Assembly: GCA_949128115.1 (NCBI GenBank) | Contig: OX421966.1 | Span: 1,116,001-1,180,000, forward strand | Origin: Anaspis maculata | Taxonomy: Eukaryota > Arthropoda > Insecta > Coleoptera > Scraptiidae | Length of the DNA stretch: 64,000 nt | Direction of reading: 5' to 3' | In this document: positions 1 to 11,119 of the stretch, one piece after another | How the letters are laid out: every line of letters starts with the position of its first letter | Position numbering within the stretch: the first letter of the stretch is position 1 | Translations under genes and position numbers: made by a program | Notes under the pieces: generated by a model | The model's input: the letters and a program-made list of their open reading frames with translations, nothing else | Databases searched by the model: none | Told to the model about the DNA's origin: nothing

Positions 1-858
1 GAAATTGTGCTGACCATATTTCAACTGCAGACAAATACTTACCTTGGTATCTATGTATGTACTTGAAGTGGCAGTCTTTGTCCACAAACACAATGTGACA
101 ACTTCTTTGGAACTCAGGAGCTCAATCATGAACACAACATGAGAAACTGCAGTATGCTACAGCTACCAAAATCAAGAAAAGCCATGATCCAAAAATGTGT
201 CTTGAGCTAGGCTGTTCAAATTTACAACTTCCTGTCAATGGAATTGAAGAAATTGCCGGCCAAAAGGTTTCAGAGGGTCCTGAACGAGCAGCTTGTGGAG
301 AAGACTCCATAAAATAAAGTATCAAAATAAATAATACATAAAAATATGAATAATTTATATTATATAATATATAATATAATACATTATTATTCGGATTCAG
401 GATAAAATTGAACCATTCTCAATGTCCAAAATAAATACAGGTTTAAAAAAAAAATGTATTTTTTTTAAACTCTGCATTTTGTATAGCAAAATTGGAAGAT
501 TTTTGTTGTATAAAATTGTTGTGGAAATTTTTTTTGCATTCAAATTATTTTCAAGGGAAATTTTCCAGCATCAATTTTAATCAAGTCGAAATATATGCAT
601 ACGTATAATTCGACGTGCGAATGTAAGAACATCCTAACTCAAAAATCGCTACTTTTCAGGACAGCCTAAACAAGACATCTTTGAAAAATTGATAACAATC
701 GACCGGAATGACTGACCCCTACAAAATTTTGTGGAAGGTGAAGGTGCCTTATTATATGAACTTTCAATTTCCGTCCCTAAACTTGGGAATTTGGATATTT
801 TTCACCTGATTTTGGCAATTTTATCAAGTTAAAATTATACCAAACGGATATACGTACC
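1..858. other. AT-rich sequence without identified features
   Basis: I see no gene, long repeat or RNA here. It is AT-rich with a TA-rich patch near 350-390. The only ORF of note (122-325, minus) is short and has no recognisable motif. Confidence 0.5.
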
Positions 859-860
859 TA

Positions 861-1900
861 CAGGGTGTTTCCAAAATGGTGTTACAAACTTCTAGGGGAG
901 ATTCCCCATCAAAAATGGACAAGGAAAATATTTACCTTTGATGTTCTAAAATGCTCAGTTGGAAAGTTACAGGGTGTTCAAGTTGACTTTTTAAAACTGA
1001 TTTTTTGACATAAGTCTTGAACCGTTTAACCGATTTTGTTCAAGTTCTCACCAAAGTTAACTGAAATAAGTCTCTATCGAATAATAGTAACGTGTTGGGA
1101 AAAAAAGTTCAGGGGCGTAGATAATGGGGGCTGTCCTCATATTTCCTCCCCTATTTTTCACACCCCTAGCTATTTTCCCAAATTGTTCTTATTTTTTCAT
1201 TTAACGTTCAATTTAGAGAAAAAAGTTACTCGTGCAAAATTTTGATTAGAGGCTTCGTTTTTGAGATATCTGAGTTTGAAACTTTGGAAAACATCTCGAA
1301 ATTGCCACTTTCCAAGGCCAAAAAATTAGAATAAAAAAAACCTCATGATTTTTCAGCAGAAATAGGTTCTCTTCAATTTTCTAAGTTGATGAACCACTAT
1401 TTCCTCTGAGAAACGAGAGCTTTTCAGGGAGAAAAAATTGGGCTCATTGAAAGTGGCGATTTCGAGATGTTTTTCAAAGTTTCAAACTCAGATATCTCAA
1501 AAACGAAGCCTCTAATCAAAATTTTGCAGGAGTAACTTTTTTCTCTAAATTGAACGTAGAATGGAAAAATAAGAACAATTTGGGAAAATAGCTAGGGATG
1601 TGGAAAATAGGGAGGGGAATATGAGAACAGCCCCCATTATCTACGCCCCTGAACTTTTTTCCCCAACACGTTACTATTATTCGATAGAGATTTATTTCAG
1701 TTAACTTTGATGAGAACTTGAACAAAATCGGTTGAACGGTTCAAAACTTATGTCAAAAAATCAGTTTCAAAAAGTCAACTTCAACACCCTGTAACTTTTC
1801 AACTGAGCATTTTAGGTCATCAAAGGTATATATTTTCCTTGGCCATCTTTGATGGGGAATCTCCCCTAGAAGTTTGTAACACCATTTTGGAAACACCCTG
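861..1900. mobile_element. Fold-back (palindromic) element, copy 1
   Basis: The two halves are long inverted repeats of each other around a centre near 1390. The left end reads CAGGGTGTTTCCAAAATGG and the right end is its reverse complement. The left flank is TA; the right flank reads GA, probably a decayed TA. Both arms encode the same spurious 69-residue peptide in opposite orientation (1036-1245 plus, 1516-1725 minus), which shows how well the arms match. No transposase is present. A second TA-CAGGGTG terminus lies inside both arms (unit 970-1791), followed by a core that contains CCGATTTTGTTCAAG and GGGGCGTAGATAATGGGGG. It looks like a non-autonomous TA-inserting element, by its TA flank and termini. 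Confidence 0.85.
970..1791. repeat. Inner inverted-repeat unit inside fold-back copy 1
   Basis: Within both arms, directly inside an outer shell of about 109 bp, there is a second terminus CAGGGTGTTCAAGTTGAC, with TA at 968-969 and 1792-1793. It looks like a complete palindromic unit held inside another. Because the whole element is a palindrome, mirrored position alone does not prove that it inserted separately. Confidence 0.6.
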
Positions 1901-1904
1901 GATA

Positions 1905-2954
1905 CAGGGTGGTCCGACTTTTATGTCATTAAATTCAAGGGTCGATAGAAAATGAAAAATGAAAGGGACTTTTTTCAGAAAACATATTTGAAAAATGCCT
2001 AATAACAGAGATACAGCCCTTCAAAGTTGGAAATAAATAATCGTTTTTTCCGCATAACTTTTGAACCGTTCAACCGATTTGATCCAAAATGAAACCAAAT
2101 GTTTACTCGAATTATTCCCTGTCGAACAATTATAACATGTTTTATAAAAAAGTTCCAGGGGCGTAGACATTAGGGGGTGTCTCTACTTTTCCTCTCCTAT
2201 TTTCCACCTCCCAAGTTATTTTTGAAAAACTGTTTACAATTTTGAATTCTACGTTCAATTTAGAAGAAAAGGTCACCTCTGCAAAATTTTGATTAGACGC
2301 TTCGTTTAGGAGATATTTGAGTTTTAAACTTTGGAAAACATCCCGAAATCGCCAATTTACAGAGCCCAAATTGTTTTTTTTTCTGAAAATTTCTCGTGTT
2401 TGGAAAAAAATGGTGGTTTATCAACTTAGAAATTCTAGAAAACCTATTTCAGCTAAGAAATCATGAGTTTTTTTGGATTTTAATTTTTAGATTTTTGAAA
2501 GTTGTGCTTTTGAGATGTTTTCCAAACCTTCAATTCTAAATATCTCCCAAACAAAGCCTCTAATCAAAATTTTGTAACAGTGATTTTTTCTTTAAAATTA
2601 AACGTAGAGTTCAAAATTATAAACAGTTTCCAAAAATAACTAGGGGGGTGAGAAATAGGGGGGGGGGGGAAGTAGGGACACCCCGTAATGTCTACGCTCC
2701 TGAAACTTTTTCATAGAACATGTTATGATTGTTTGACATGGGATAATTTCAGTAAACCTTTAGTTCTATTTTGAATCAAATCGGTTGAACGGTTCAAAAG
2801 TTATACGGAAAAAACAATTATTTATTTCCATCTTTGAAGGGCTGTATCTCTGTTATTGGGCATTTCTCAAATATGTTTTCTGAGGAAAGTCCTCTTCATT
2901 TTCCCATTCTCTATCGATCCTTGAATTTATTGACATAAAAGTCGGATCACCCTG
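1905..2954. mobile_element. Fold-back (palindromic) element, copy 2
   Basis: A second palindrome of about 1050 bp begins only 4 bases after copy 1. Its ends read CAGGGTGGTCCGAC on the left and CAGGGTGATCCGAC (reverse strand) on the right, with TA on both sides (1903-1904 and 2955-2956). The outer 150 bp or so of each arm differs from copy 1, but the inner part has the same core: the CCGATTTGATCC region, the GGGGCGTAGA block and the 'AAAATTTTGATTAGA' block. There is no coding capacity beyond short ORFs. Confidence 0.85.
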
Positions 2955-2956
2955 TA

Positions 2957-4247
2957 TACAGGTTTTCAAAGTTGAGTTTTGAAACTGGTATTTCCCACCA
3001 AATTTGGTACACAAAGTTGATGCATACCTACAAGCTGGTCACATTTGCGAATTTTGTTTTTTTAAGCCTCGATCACCAGACGTAGTAGCGGAGGCTATTT
3101 GTGACCGCTTTTTTTTCATGATTCGTGGTTTTTTTTCTTGTTCCTCGTTTCCTAATAAAATTCATCCAAATCTTTCGTATCTTTTGAACGGTTCAATATA
3201 TCCAGTTCATTCTTTCGCTAATCGAATCTCAACTATTGCAGGTTGATACTGACGACGTTTAAAGATGATCGGTCAAATATGTATAAACAATCTTTAACAA
3301 CAATAAGGAATGCACAACTCGTGAATCTCATCTGAAATAGAGAAAACGCATAAATGCCAGCCTTTTCATCATCACATCTTTCGATCTAATGAAGCTTTGT
3401 GCCTAATATTTTTTCAAATTGAAGTACATATCCAGATCTTTGTCACAGTGTGACAGCGATTGAGAAACAATGGTTTATCATTTATTTATCAAGTTTATAA
3501 ACATTTTCATCGGCTATGAATGCATCATGATTTTCAGTCAGCGAGGGAAATTTTCGTTTTCATAGTTTTCTATATACAATTAGCAAAGCAATTGGAGCCA
3601 AAGTAATGCAAAAAAAATTTGAAAACAAAAAAAATTGATCTAGGACTTATAGTTTTTCAGATATAATTTTTTTCTTCTGACGCAACCAACAACTGTAAAG
3701 AAGTGATGTGCGCATGCCACTCATATTTACTATGCAAAATGCACTAAATTACTACTGAGGTGGGCATCTTTTGTATAAGCTAAGCTTTTATAGAAATAAT
3801 CAGATATTTGCTCTTCACAAAAAAAAATCAGTTGTCATCCCAAAACTTCCCCGACGAGTGGCAAGGAACGGATGGAATTTCCATTATAAAATGATGTCCC
3901 TTCGGGTGAGAAATTAGAGGAAAAGATTGAAGAATTGAAATATTTCCTCTAATTATTCAGAGCTCCAATCATCTTCATATCATTTGAGTCTCGTCTCGAT
4001 AAGCTAGGCCGGTAGATTTTAAAGCGGGAAACTTTCGAAAAACTTGAAGAATTTCAAGAGAAATTGCCTGGAAATGTTCAAGAAGCAATTACCCTTTGTT
4101 TAAAAAACGCTAGTATGAATCTGTTCACAAGCTAAAAAGTTGGGAATTTGCAGATTTTTAAGAACCAAATTATGTAGAAAAAAAAGCGAGTGAGGCAGTC
4201 AGACGCATTAGTACATGAATAGAAACTGGTACGGCTAAGTACTGGTT
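2957..4247. other. Repeat relic followed by unannotated sequence
   Basis: Positions 2959-3090 contain a block (TTGATGCATACCTACAAGC) that recurs in reverse orientation near 34040-34120, so it is an old repeat fragment. From about 3100 to 4247 I see no gene or clear repeat. The 80-residue ORF at 3004-3246 overlaps the relic and is not credible. Confidence 0.45.
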
Positions 4248-5045
4248 GGGACAAAATGACGAAATCTAGCGAATACACTAAAATTTTTATGCTCAATAAG
4301 ATGGGGTTAAAATCAGCAAAAGAAATTATTCGGGGTGGGGTAACTTGGGAAGAAGCGGGGTTAATTACCCCAACTTTTTTGTGTTTTTTTGGGAGTTTGT
4401 GCAAAATTATGAAATTTCACCCGTTTTCGAGTAGAATCGTTTTGAAATTTTTTGCAGGCTGAAGAATCGAATTTGTGGACTCGCTTCTTCCCGAGTTACC
4501 TTATCCCTAGGTAATTTTTTTAATGATTTTCACTATCTTATCATGGATAAAAATTCTAGGGTAGATACTTATTACCAAACTCCGTTATTTTGTCCTAACT
4601 ATTTTCGGAGGTAGGTAATAAATTAAAACCATCTTCAGGGGCACACATTTAGGGGTTGTATCTTGTAGCCCCCTTATTGTAGAGCATTTTGGTTGTAGAA
4701 TACGCTCATGAAATATTCAGGGCTGATTTTGAAACCAGGAAAAAGTCCATCGTCCACAATTTGATTATTCGGTATGCAAAAAAATTTCAAAATGATTCTA
4801 CTCGAAAATGGGACAACCTATCGAAGTTCAACAGGAGCACAACTTTTCCGTGAAATATCCTGGAATTTCACAACTTTGCATAAAATTCCAAAAAAAAAAC
4901 ATACACAAAAAAGTTGAGGTAATTTTTACTTCACCTCCCAACAAGTTACCCCACTCCTGGGCAAATCTTCCAAATGACTCTTACCCCATCCTATTAAGCA
5001 TAGAAACTTCTGCATCTGAGTATGTGCCGAGTTTCATCATTTTTC
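4248..5045. repeat. Diverged inverted repeat (fold-back relic)
   Basis: The left arm (about 4248-4480) and right arm (about 4765-5045) are reverse-complementary: for example GTAGAATCGTTTTGAAATTT at about 4431 answers to AAATTTCAAAATGATTCTAC near 4784. The loop lies near 4500-4760. A separate direct repeat, 'AAACCATCTTCAGGG', occurs near 4626 and 5075. No flanking duplication was determined. Confidence 0.6.
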
Positions 5046-5160
5046 TTCAACTGGTTTCGGAGATAGTAAATAAAAACCATCTTCAGGGATCCACCTACAG
5101 GGGGCTGTAGCTCCCTTATGAAGCATTGGACACCCTACAATCCCTGGCCCCTGCATGAAT

Positions 5161-5528
5161 TTTGATATGGGAATCGATTCCGCTTTCCGTCGTGATTACA
5201 AATATATCACACTTGATAGGTAAGTCAACAAAACACGTGTGAAAAAATTGAAGTTTTAAAAAATTTCGAATAAAGATTTTTTCCAAAAGGGAGTAAGTGA
5301 ATTCTTCATCATTTTTCTATTGATTTGGGTGAATGAATTATTTGTTCAAAGTTTGAAACTTTTACTAAACTCAACTTAAACCGACAAACTTTTGAAAAAA
5401 TAAGATTTTTTCATATTTTTCAAACATCAACAATTTTTTCAAAAGGTGTTTTTCTGAATGACCTATCACCTAAGTGTGACATATATTTATGATGAAGATG
5501 AAAAACGGAACCGGTTCCCATATTAAAA
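5161..5528. mobile_element. Short hairpin element, MITE-like
   Basis: The left end (GATATGGGAATCGATTCCG) and right end (CGGAACCGGTTCCCATATT) are reverse-complementary, and pairing continues inward through the 'AAATATATCACACTTGATAGG' type sequence. There is no coding region. The ends are not of the CAGGGTG type. Confidence 0.6.
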
Positions 5529-5530
5529 TA

Positions 5531-5741
5531 CAGGGTGTTTAATCTGAGAGGAATTTTCGATGTTACCCAAATGCAGAAGCAAGCAGCAGAATGTAAGCAA
5601 AATGTCCCAGAAAAATATAGTGAACATCAGATTCGAAACCCACGGAAAAAATCATGGAAGAATCGTTTCTATTTTTGGAATTATGTTCAAGGGGAAGTCT
5701 CCAGGGAGGGGGTATAATTTACTTCATACGTGAACACCCTG
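5531..5741. mobile_element. Small TA-flanked element with CAGGGTGTT ends
   Basis: A 211-bp segment starts CAGGGTGTT and ends AACACCCTG, with TA on both sides (5529-5530 and 5742-5743). Only about 9 bp of the ends match. The interior has an ORF of 60 codons that shows no domain. It abuts the hairpin to its left. Confidence 0.5.
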
Positions 5742-6756
5742 TACAAGAAACAAGAGGCGGTAAAATGTCAAAAACTATTTCGAGATATTGCTGCGAGGCC
5801 TCCAAAAATATAGCTAGATAAAATCTAAAATTGTTTTAAAAAAAGTTACACACGTTCAAAAATGAACCACTCATTGGGCCAAAAACCGATGATTTGATGA
5901 TGAAAAGATGAAGTTTTGATCTGTTTATATTATCAAAGTGCACAGTAGGGTAAGGTTCTGATTACATGCGATAGGTATGCTCCTGAAGATCCCAAGACTA
6001 AAACTAAAAGTCTCATCCTCATGGATGCCCACTGGACGAGACCTCGGCCTACTTGTACCTACAGTACAAAAACCAAATACTTCTTCCCGTTTCACGGCAT
6101 TCCAAAATACTGGAGTCACAGGTCACAGACTGGTAATCAAGCTGTGCTAAGACTGCCAAGGAATTCCTTTTCGCCATTTTCGACTTCACATGTTGTAGTC
6201 CGCATCAGTACAGTGTACAGTATAGTCCAGTAAGCCTACGTAAGAAAAGGGGTGAACCTCAAACTGATTGCAACAGAAATAATTCTTTCGCTATAAAATA
6301 CCTTGAAGTCCTACAAGCAACATATCAAAAATTAAGCAAAATTAAAATGACGGAAAGTCTTCAAAATGGCGAATCAAAAATGGCGGTGTCACTTTGCATA
6401 GTTTCTGCTTATAGTACATAAAAGATCAGTTTCTACCTGGAAATAAATCATGGAAATCTGAAAATGTCAGGATGTGTCCAGAATTGTCTGCCTTATAACT
6501 TATCCAGAAACGACAAGAATCGTACTGGAGGGTTTTGGGGTTATTCAGGGGCAGGGGGAGCTAACATTGCTATTCAAAATGCATCAGGGTTAGAACTTAG
6601 AACCTATTATCTATACTGACTCAAATGAACAGTTTTCCCAAATTTTTTTATGTGTCAAAGCCTGAAGGTGCCATTTTTCACAAAAAATGTATTATTGCAT
6701 GATGTGGGGGGCACGGCGGGGGTTTTAACTAGAGGTTTGTGAAATTTCCTTTTTTT
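5742..6756. other. No supported feature
   Basis: There is no gene, RNA or clear repeat. Overlapping ORFs on opposite strands at 5925-6233 are short, overlap one another and have no motif. Confidence 0.4.
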
Positions 6757-7229
6757 CCATATTGATGCTATACCGTCAAGTAAGGTATCATTTTTGACTA
6801 ATTTCTACATTCTAAATCCAATGATAACCCCAAAATTGAAATAAAAACAAGTTTGAACAAGTTAGCCTAAAAGCCGTGTTTTATTATATTCTTTAATTTG
6901 ATTTTTTCAGTAATTATTGTTGGAGGCATCCAAAACTATTTTCCAATTTTGTTTTTTTTTCAGCTTCCAAAAACAAAATACGCAGGTATTGGGTACATGC
7001 TTTTGATAATGTTACAAACACTCCAAAGTTGTGACGTATAAAATAGTTCTGAGTAGGTATAAATGCCTCCACCAATTGAAAAAAAAACTGAAAAATCCCA
7101 AAGAATTTTTTTTTTCAGGTAACTTGACCAAACTTGTTTTTATTGTAATTTTGAGGTCATCATTGAGTTCAGAATGTAGAAATTAGTCGGGAATAATACC
7201 TAACTTGACGCGGTAGCTTTGATATGGGG
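6757..7229. mobile_element. Hairpin element, MITE-like
   Basis: The left arm, starting CCATATTGATGCTATACCG, pairs with the right arm ending CGGTAGCTTTGATATGGGG. Pairing continues inward over about 110 bp, including 'AGAATGTAGAAATTAGTC' against its counterpart near 6800. There is no coding region. Confidence 0.65.
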
Positions 7230-7661
7230 GAAAATAAAATAAAAGACACCTAGTCAAAAATCGAAATATTGGCTAGCCGACTTTCTCGAGGGAGTAAAAA
7301 AAATCAGGCGAAACTATATGTTTCTTCTTTATTATTCATCAAAACAAACAACAAGATGTAAAATTGTGAATTAACTACGTTAAAACCAGTTGAACTTGGA
7401 AAAACACGTTTTCGGAGTCTATTTTTTTGCCGGTTTTTAATTTAGAAGTGGATGAGTTTTCAATGTGAAGTCTTTGTAAATTATTGTAGAAAATTAAAAA
7501 TGTCTCTTCACTTTTTTAAGTTATATAGGTGTATATTTCATAAAATTATTTTGTAAACATATATCTTGAAAAGAAAAATAAGCAAAAAAAAAAATGTATA
7601 ACTCAGGTGAAAATATAAAATATTTCTGCCAATGATTCTGTAGTTGATTCTGTATTCTGAT
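7230..7661. other. AT-rich sequence with no identified feature
   Basis: I see no gene or repeat here. It separates the hairpin from the Penelope-like element. Confidence 0.4.
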
Positions 7662-7690
7662 TCTCTTCACTTGTATAATATCTTATTTTG

Positions 7691-7736
7691 CTCGACGCGT
7701 TTCGAGACTCTTATTTATAGTCTCATTTTCAAGAGC
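7691..7736 (-). ncRNA. Hammerhead-like terminal motif of the Penelope element, inverted copy
   Basis: This is the reverse complement of the motif at 10601-10646. On the minus strand it has a stem GAGACT/AGTCTC with loop ATAAATAAG followed directly by CGAAACGCG. Hammerhead ribozymes are known in Penelope-like elements, but the CTGATGA core box is not intact here, so self-cleavage is doubtful. Confidence 0.35.
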
Positions 7737-7862
7737 AAGTAAATGGTGAATAGATATAAAATGTGAAAAGTCATGAGTAAATGTCAGAATTGGAGATATC
7801 TGACAAAATTATGATAACAATTAAATAACGATAGAGATATAGCTGGTACTTTGTATGGGTAT

Positions 7863-8261
7863 TTATTGTGGATAATTTCGATTACTTGACGGAAACAAAA
7901 AAGGGAGTAAAATCGATGAATTGAAATGTATTTGTTCATTTAAACATAAATTTCGATTGCTTTTACTTAATTTTCTAATTTCTAACTCCTCAAGATAATT
8001 ACATAACATTTTGTCTGATGTGGTATGTAGAATAGATTTAAAATTTTGATTACTGAATGAATTGCTAAAAGAAATATGAGAAGCAAATGCAGAATGATCT
8101 AAATTTTGTGTATTGAGAGCTCGCATGTGTTCTTTGATTCTTACGTTAAAATTTCTGTATGTTCTGCCGATATAAGATTTACCACAGTCACATGTTAGTT
8201 TATAAACGCCACTTTGTTCGAAAATAGGAATAATAGATTTGTTTCTCACCAAATCCAACAC
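7863..8261 (-). pseudogene. GIY-YIG endonuclease fragment, inverted copy
   Basis: A 132-residue minus-strand ORF covers the C-terminal GIY-YIG region of the Penelope-like protein: GVYKLTCDCGKSYIG, then the conserved arginine in FNVRIKEHM. It differs at only a few residues from the plus-strand copy at 10085-10474 and lacks the reverse transcriptase, so it is a duplicated 3' end rather than a gene. Its first residues run into the junction with the plus-strand body near 8252-8262. Confidence 0.85.
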
Positions 8262-10474
8262 CGAACATATCTATGGATTTTACATCAAGACCTGGCTTCC
8301 TCACTACATCCTGCTATTTGGGATCTCTTCGATTGTAAGGTACGAGACATGGTAACATATTTTGGTAAAAATATTTTCAACAGATTAAACAAAAAACTAG
8401 ATTACTTGATTTCAAAATCCGAAGTGAAATTTAAGAATAATAACCATTCATTTTCAGATTTCAAATTTCATAAAAGAGTGTTGAATTTGTCATCAAAATC
8501 TTTCACAAAACCTGAATTGAACTAACTCAATTTCGGCCTAAAATACAATCCACCTAATCCTTTAACTTCTAAAGATAAAGATATTTCAATAGCTTCAACA
8601 GAAAAATGTTTTAAAATTTTGAAATCTGATAATCCCAATCCTCTCCCACTTTTACAGTCAGTTAATCATTTTGTGTCATCATATTCTTCACCTTCAATCC
8701 CTCAACAAGTAAAGAGAGTTATTTCACAAATGAAACCACTACAACGACCACTCGTTAATGATAATATTGTTATCACCAAAGCCGATAAAGGGAATTGTAC
8801 TGTTATTTTAAATAAAATTGACTACATTACAAAAATTGAAACCTTTTTGAATTCACCTGATTTTGAAATTATGAATAAGAATCCAATGAACAAATTCAAC
8901 ACATCTTTTAAAAATACCATCAAAGATAATTCAGAACTATTAAAACACTTCAACAAATCACCATCATCCCTCATTTTATCAAACCCAAAAATACCTCGAC
9001 TTTATTCCCTACCAAAAATTCACGAACCTAACACTCCCATCAGACCTGTAGTTTCATTCATAAATTCCCCTGTATCTATAGATTAACATCCTTTCTAAGT
9101 AAACTTCTACCTGAAGTATTAGATTCCAAACCAGTTTTCAGCATTAAAAATTCTACAGAGCTTATAAACAAAATGAAAAATATTACTCCAACACCAAATT
9201 CAATTTTGATCTCATTCGATGTAACCAATTTATTTCCTTCAGTTCCTATTTCAGAATGCCTTGATATAATAAGAGATCTTCTATTTCAATCTTCCCTACC
9301 AGACAATTTTACACAAAGTATTTTTCCTCTTCTTAAATGCTCAGTCAGTCAAGACTTTTTCACATTCAATGACAAAATTTACAAACAGAAAACAGGACTT
9401 GGAATGGGTTCACCACTTTCTCCTTTCCTTGCAGAAGTTTTTCTCAACAATCTTGAACTCGAAATAATTTCAAAAAACCTTCTTTTTACGAATCATATTC
9501 AAAACTGGTACCGTTACGTGCATGATATTCCAGTTTTGTTTAATGGTTCAAAAGAAGATGTCGTCGATTTCCTCAATTTTTTGAACAATATACATCCAAA
9601 TATAAAATTCACAGTAGAATTCAGCGAACATAATAAAATTTCTTATTTAGACAATTACATTAGTTTAATAAATAATCAATTTTCTTTTTCTATATATCAC
9701 AAACCAACTTTCACCGATACTATTATTCCATACCATTCAGCACACCCATTTTCTCACAAACTTGCATTTTTCCATTCAAGTTTTCATCGTTCATTCATCA
9801 CCCCTTTAAATAGTTCCGACTTCAACCATGAATTAAATCTGATTAAACAAATAGCAGTAAATAATCAATTTCCTATAAAATTAATAAATTCATTATACCA
9901 TAAAAAACTTTCAAAATTCCATTTTCCACAAGTTACTACACTAAATTCAAATCAAAATAATAACTCTCAGAAAACTTACATATCGTTACCATATTTTCCT
10001 AAAATATCAGAAAAAATATCAAAAATTTTCAAATCTCAAAATTTGACGATATCTTTTTAAGTACCCCATCCCTTAAAATCTTCCTTGGTGGAAAACAAAT
10101 CTATTATTCCTATTTTCGAACAAAGTGGCGTTTATAAACTAACATGTGACTGTGGTAAATCTTATATCGGCAGAACATACAGAAATTTTAACGTAAGAAC
10201 CAAAGAACACATGCGAGCTCTCAATACACAAAATTTAGATCATTCTGCATTTGCTTCTCATATTTCTTTTTGCAATTCATTCAGTAATCAAAATTTTAAA
10301 TCTATTCTACAAACCACATCAGACAAAATGTTATGTAATTATCTTGAGGAGTTAGAAATTAGAAAATTAAGTAAAAGCAATCCAAATTTATGTTTAAATG
10401 AGCAAATACATTTCAATTCATCGATTTTACTCCCTTTTTTGTTTCCGTCAAGTGATCGAAATTATCCACAATAA
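8262..10474 (+). pseudogene. Penelope-like reverse transcriptase / GIY-YIG polyprotein, broken
   Basis: This is the retroelement's single long protein, now in pieces. An N-terminal part up to 8525 ends at an in-frame TAA, then the same frame continues 8526-9086. A frameshift near 9080 leads into the RT frame (9173-10060), and an in-frame TAA at 10058-10060 precedes the GIY-YIG domain (10085-10474). RT motifs are visible: SFDVTNLFPSVP (motif A), GLGMGSPLSPFLAEV (motif B) and RYVHDIPVLF (motif C). The motif C signature YVDD is altered to YVHD, losing a catalytic aspartate. The GIY-YIG domain keeps GVYKL and SYIGRT. Reverse transcription from a 3' OH made by the endonuclease is the family's known role; this copy cannot encode an active enzyme as read. 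Confidence 0.9.
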
Positions 10475-10600
10475 ATACCTATACAAAGTACCAGCCATAT
10501 CTCTATCGTTATTTAATTGTTTTCATAATTTTGTCAGATATCTCAAATTCTGACATTTACTCATGACTTTTTACATTTTATATCTATTCACCATTTACTT

Positions 10601-10646
10601 GCTCTTGAAAATGAGACTATAAATAAGAGTCTCGAAACGCGTCGAG
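10601..10646 (+). ncRNA. Hammerhead-like terminal motif of the Penelope element
   Basis: The sequence folds as an outer GCTC/GAGC pairing around a stem GAGACT/AGTCTC with loop ATAAATAAG, followed by GAAACGCGTC. The stem II-GAAAC arrangement resembles the hammerhead ribozymes reported in Penelope-like elements. The catalytic CTGATGA box is replaced by something like TTGAAAATGA, so it is probably a degenerate ribozyme. Confidence 0.4.
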
Positions 10647-10674
10647 CAAAATGAAATATTATACAAGTGAAGAG

Positions 10675-11032
10675 ACATTTTCAACTTTCTACTATGATTT
10701 AGTTCACTGATGACAGGTCGCACTCCCGCCATAAAAAATGGTAAAAAATAAAGATATTTGGTCTTCCCTCCCCTTTACCCCCCCCATCGCGGGCTTTCGG
10801 TGCAAGATTCGACTTGGCAACAATGGTTTTCGTATTCAGCGAGGTTCAAATACCCTCAAACGTATGTTGCCAAAATTTAACATGACTTGCCTCTATATAG
10901 CATTGCATTTTATCCGAAAAGATCCTAGACTGAAACTCCAGAAAAAAAGCTCAGGGAGGCTCTCAACTAAGCAGTGAAGTTCTGGAACTCAGTTCTGGAA
11001 TAAACGGCTTCTGTTTAAATTTCCTCAGTTTG
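10675..11032. other. Intergenic, no supported feature
   Basis: This is a short region between the retroelement and the 3' end of the cysteine-rich gene. The 79-residue ORF at 10738-10977 has no motif and is not supported. Confidence 0.4.
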
Positions 11033-11038
11033 TTTATT
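11033..11038 (-). terminator. Poly(A) signal AATAAA for the cysteine-rich gene
   Basis: On the minus strand an AATAAA lies about 85 bases after the stop codon of the gene at 11120-12091. It is the only canonical signal I see in the near 3' flank. Confidence 0.5.
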
Positions 11039-11119
11039 CCTTGATTGTTTGCAAAATAAAACAGAAATCATAAAATTGCTAGAAACATTAATTTGAAAGT
11101 TACAATAGTTTCTGGCAGC

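Larger units (their letters stand above)
7662..10674 (+). mobile_element. Penelope-like retroelement with an inverted 3'-end copy at its 5' side
   Basis: The unit is about 3.0 kb. The plus-strand body (about 8262-10474) encodes a reverse transcriptase and a GIY-YIG domain, as expected for EN(+) Penelope-like elements. The left 590 bp (7662-8252) is a nearly identical reverse-complement copy of the right end (about 10085-10674), including most of the GIY-YIG coding region and the terminal hairpin motif. Inverted or tandem terminal copies of this sort are known for Penelope elements (established knowledge). The near identity of the copies suggests a fairly recent insertion, although the main coding region is broken. 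Confidence 0.9.

Noticed and set aside
861..1900. Using the palindromic junction left after removing an inner unit as proof of insertion at a dyad centre
   Set aside because: Any symmetrical cut in a palindrome leaves a palindrome, so this is not independent evidence; it is reported only as one hypothesis.
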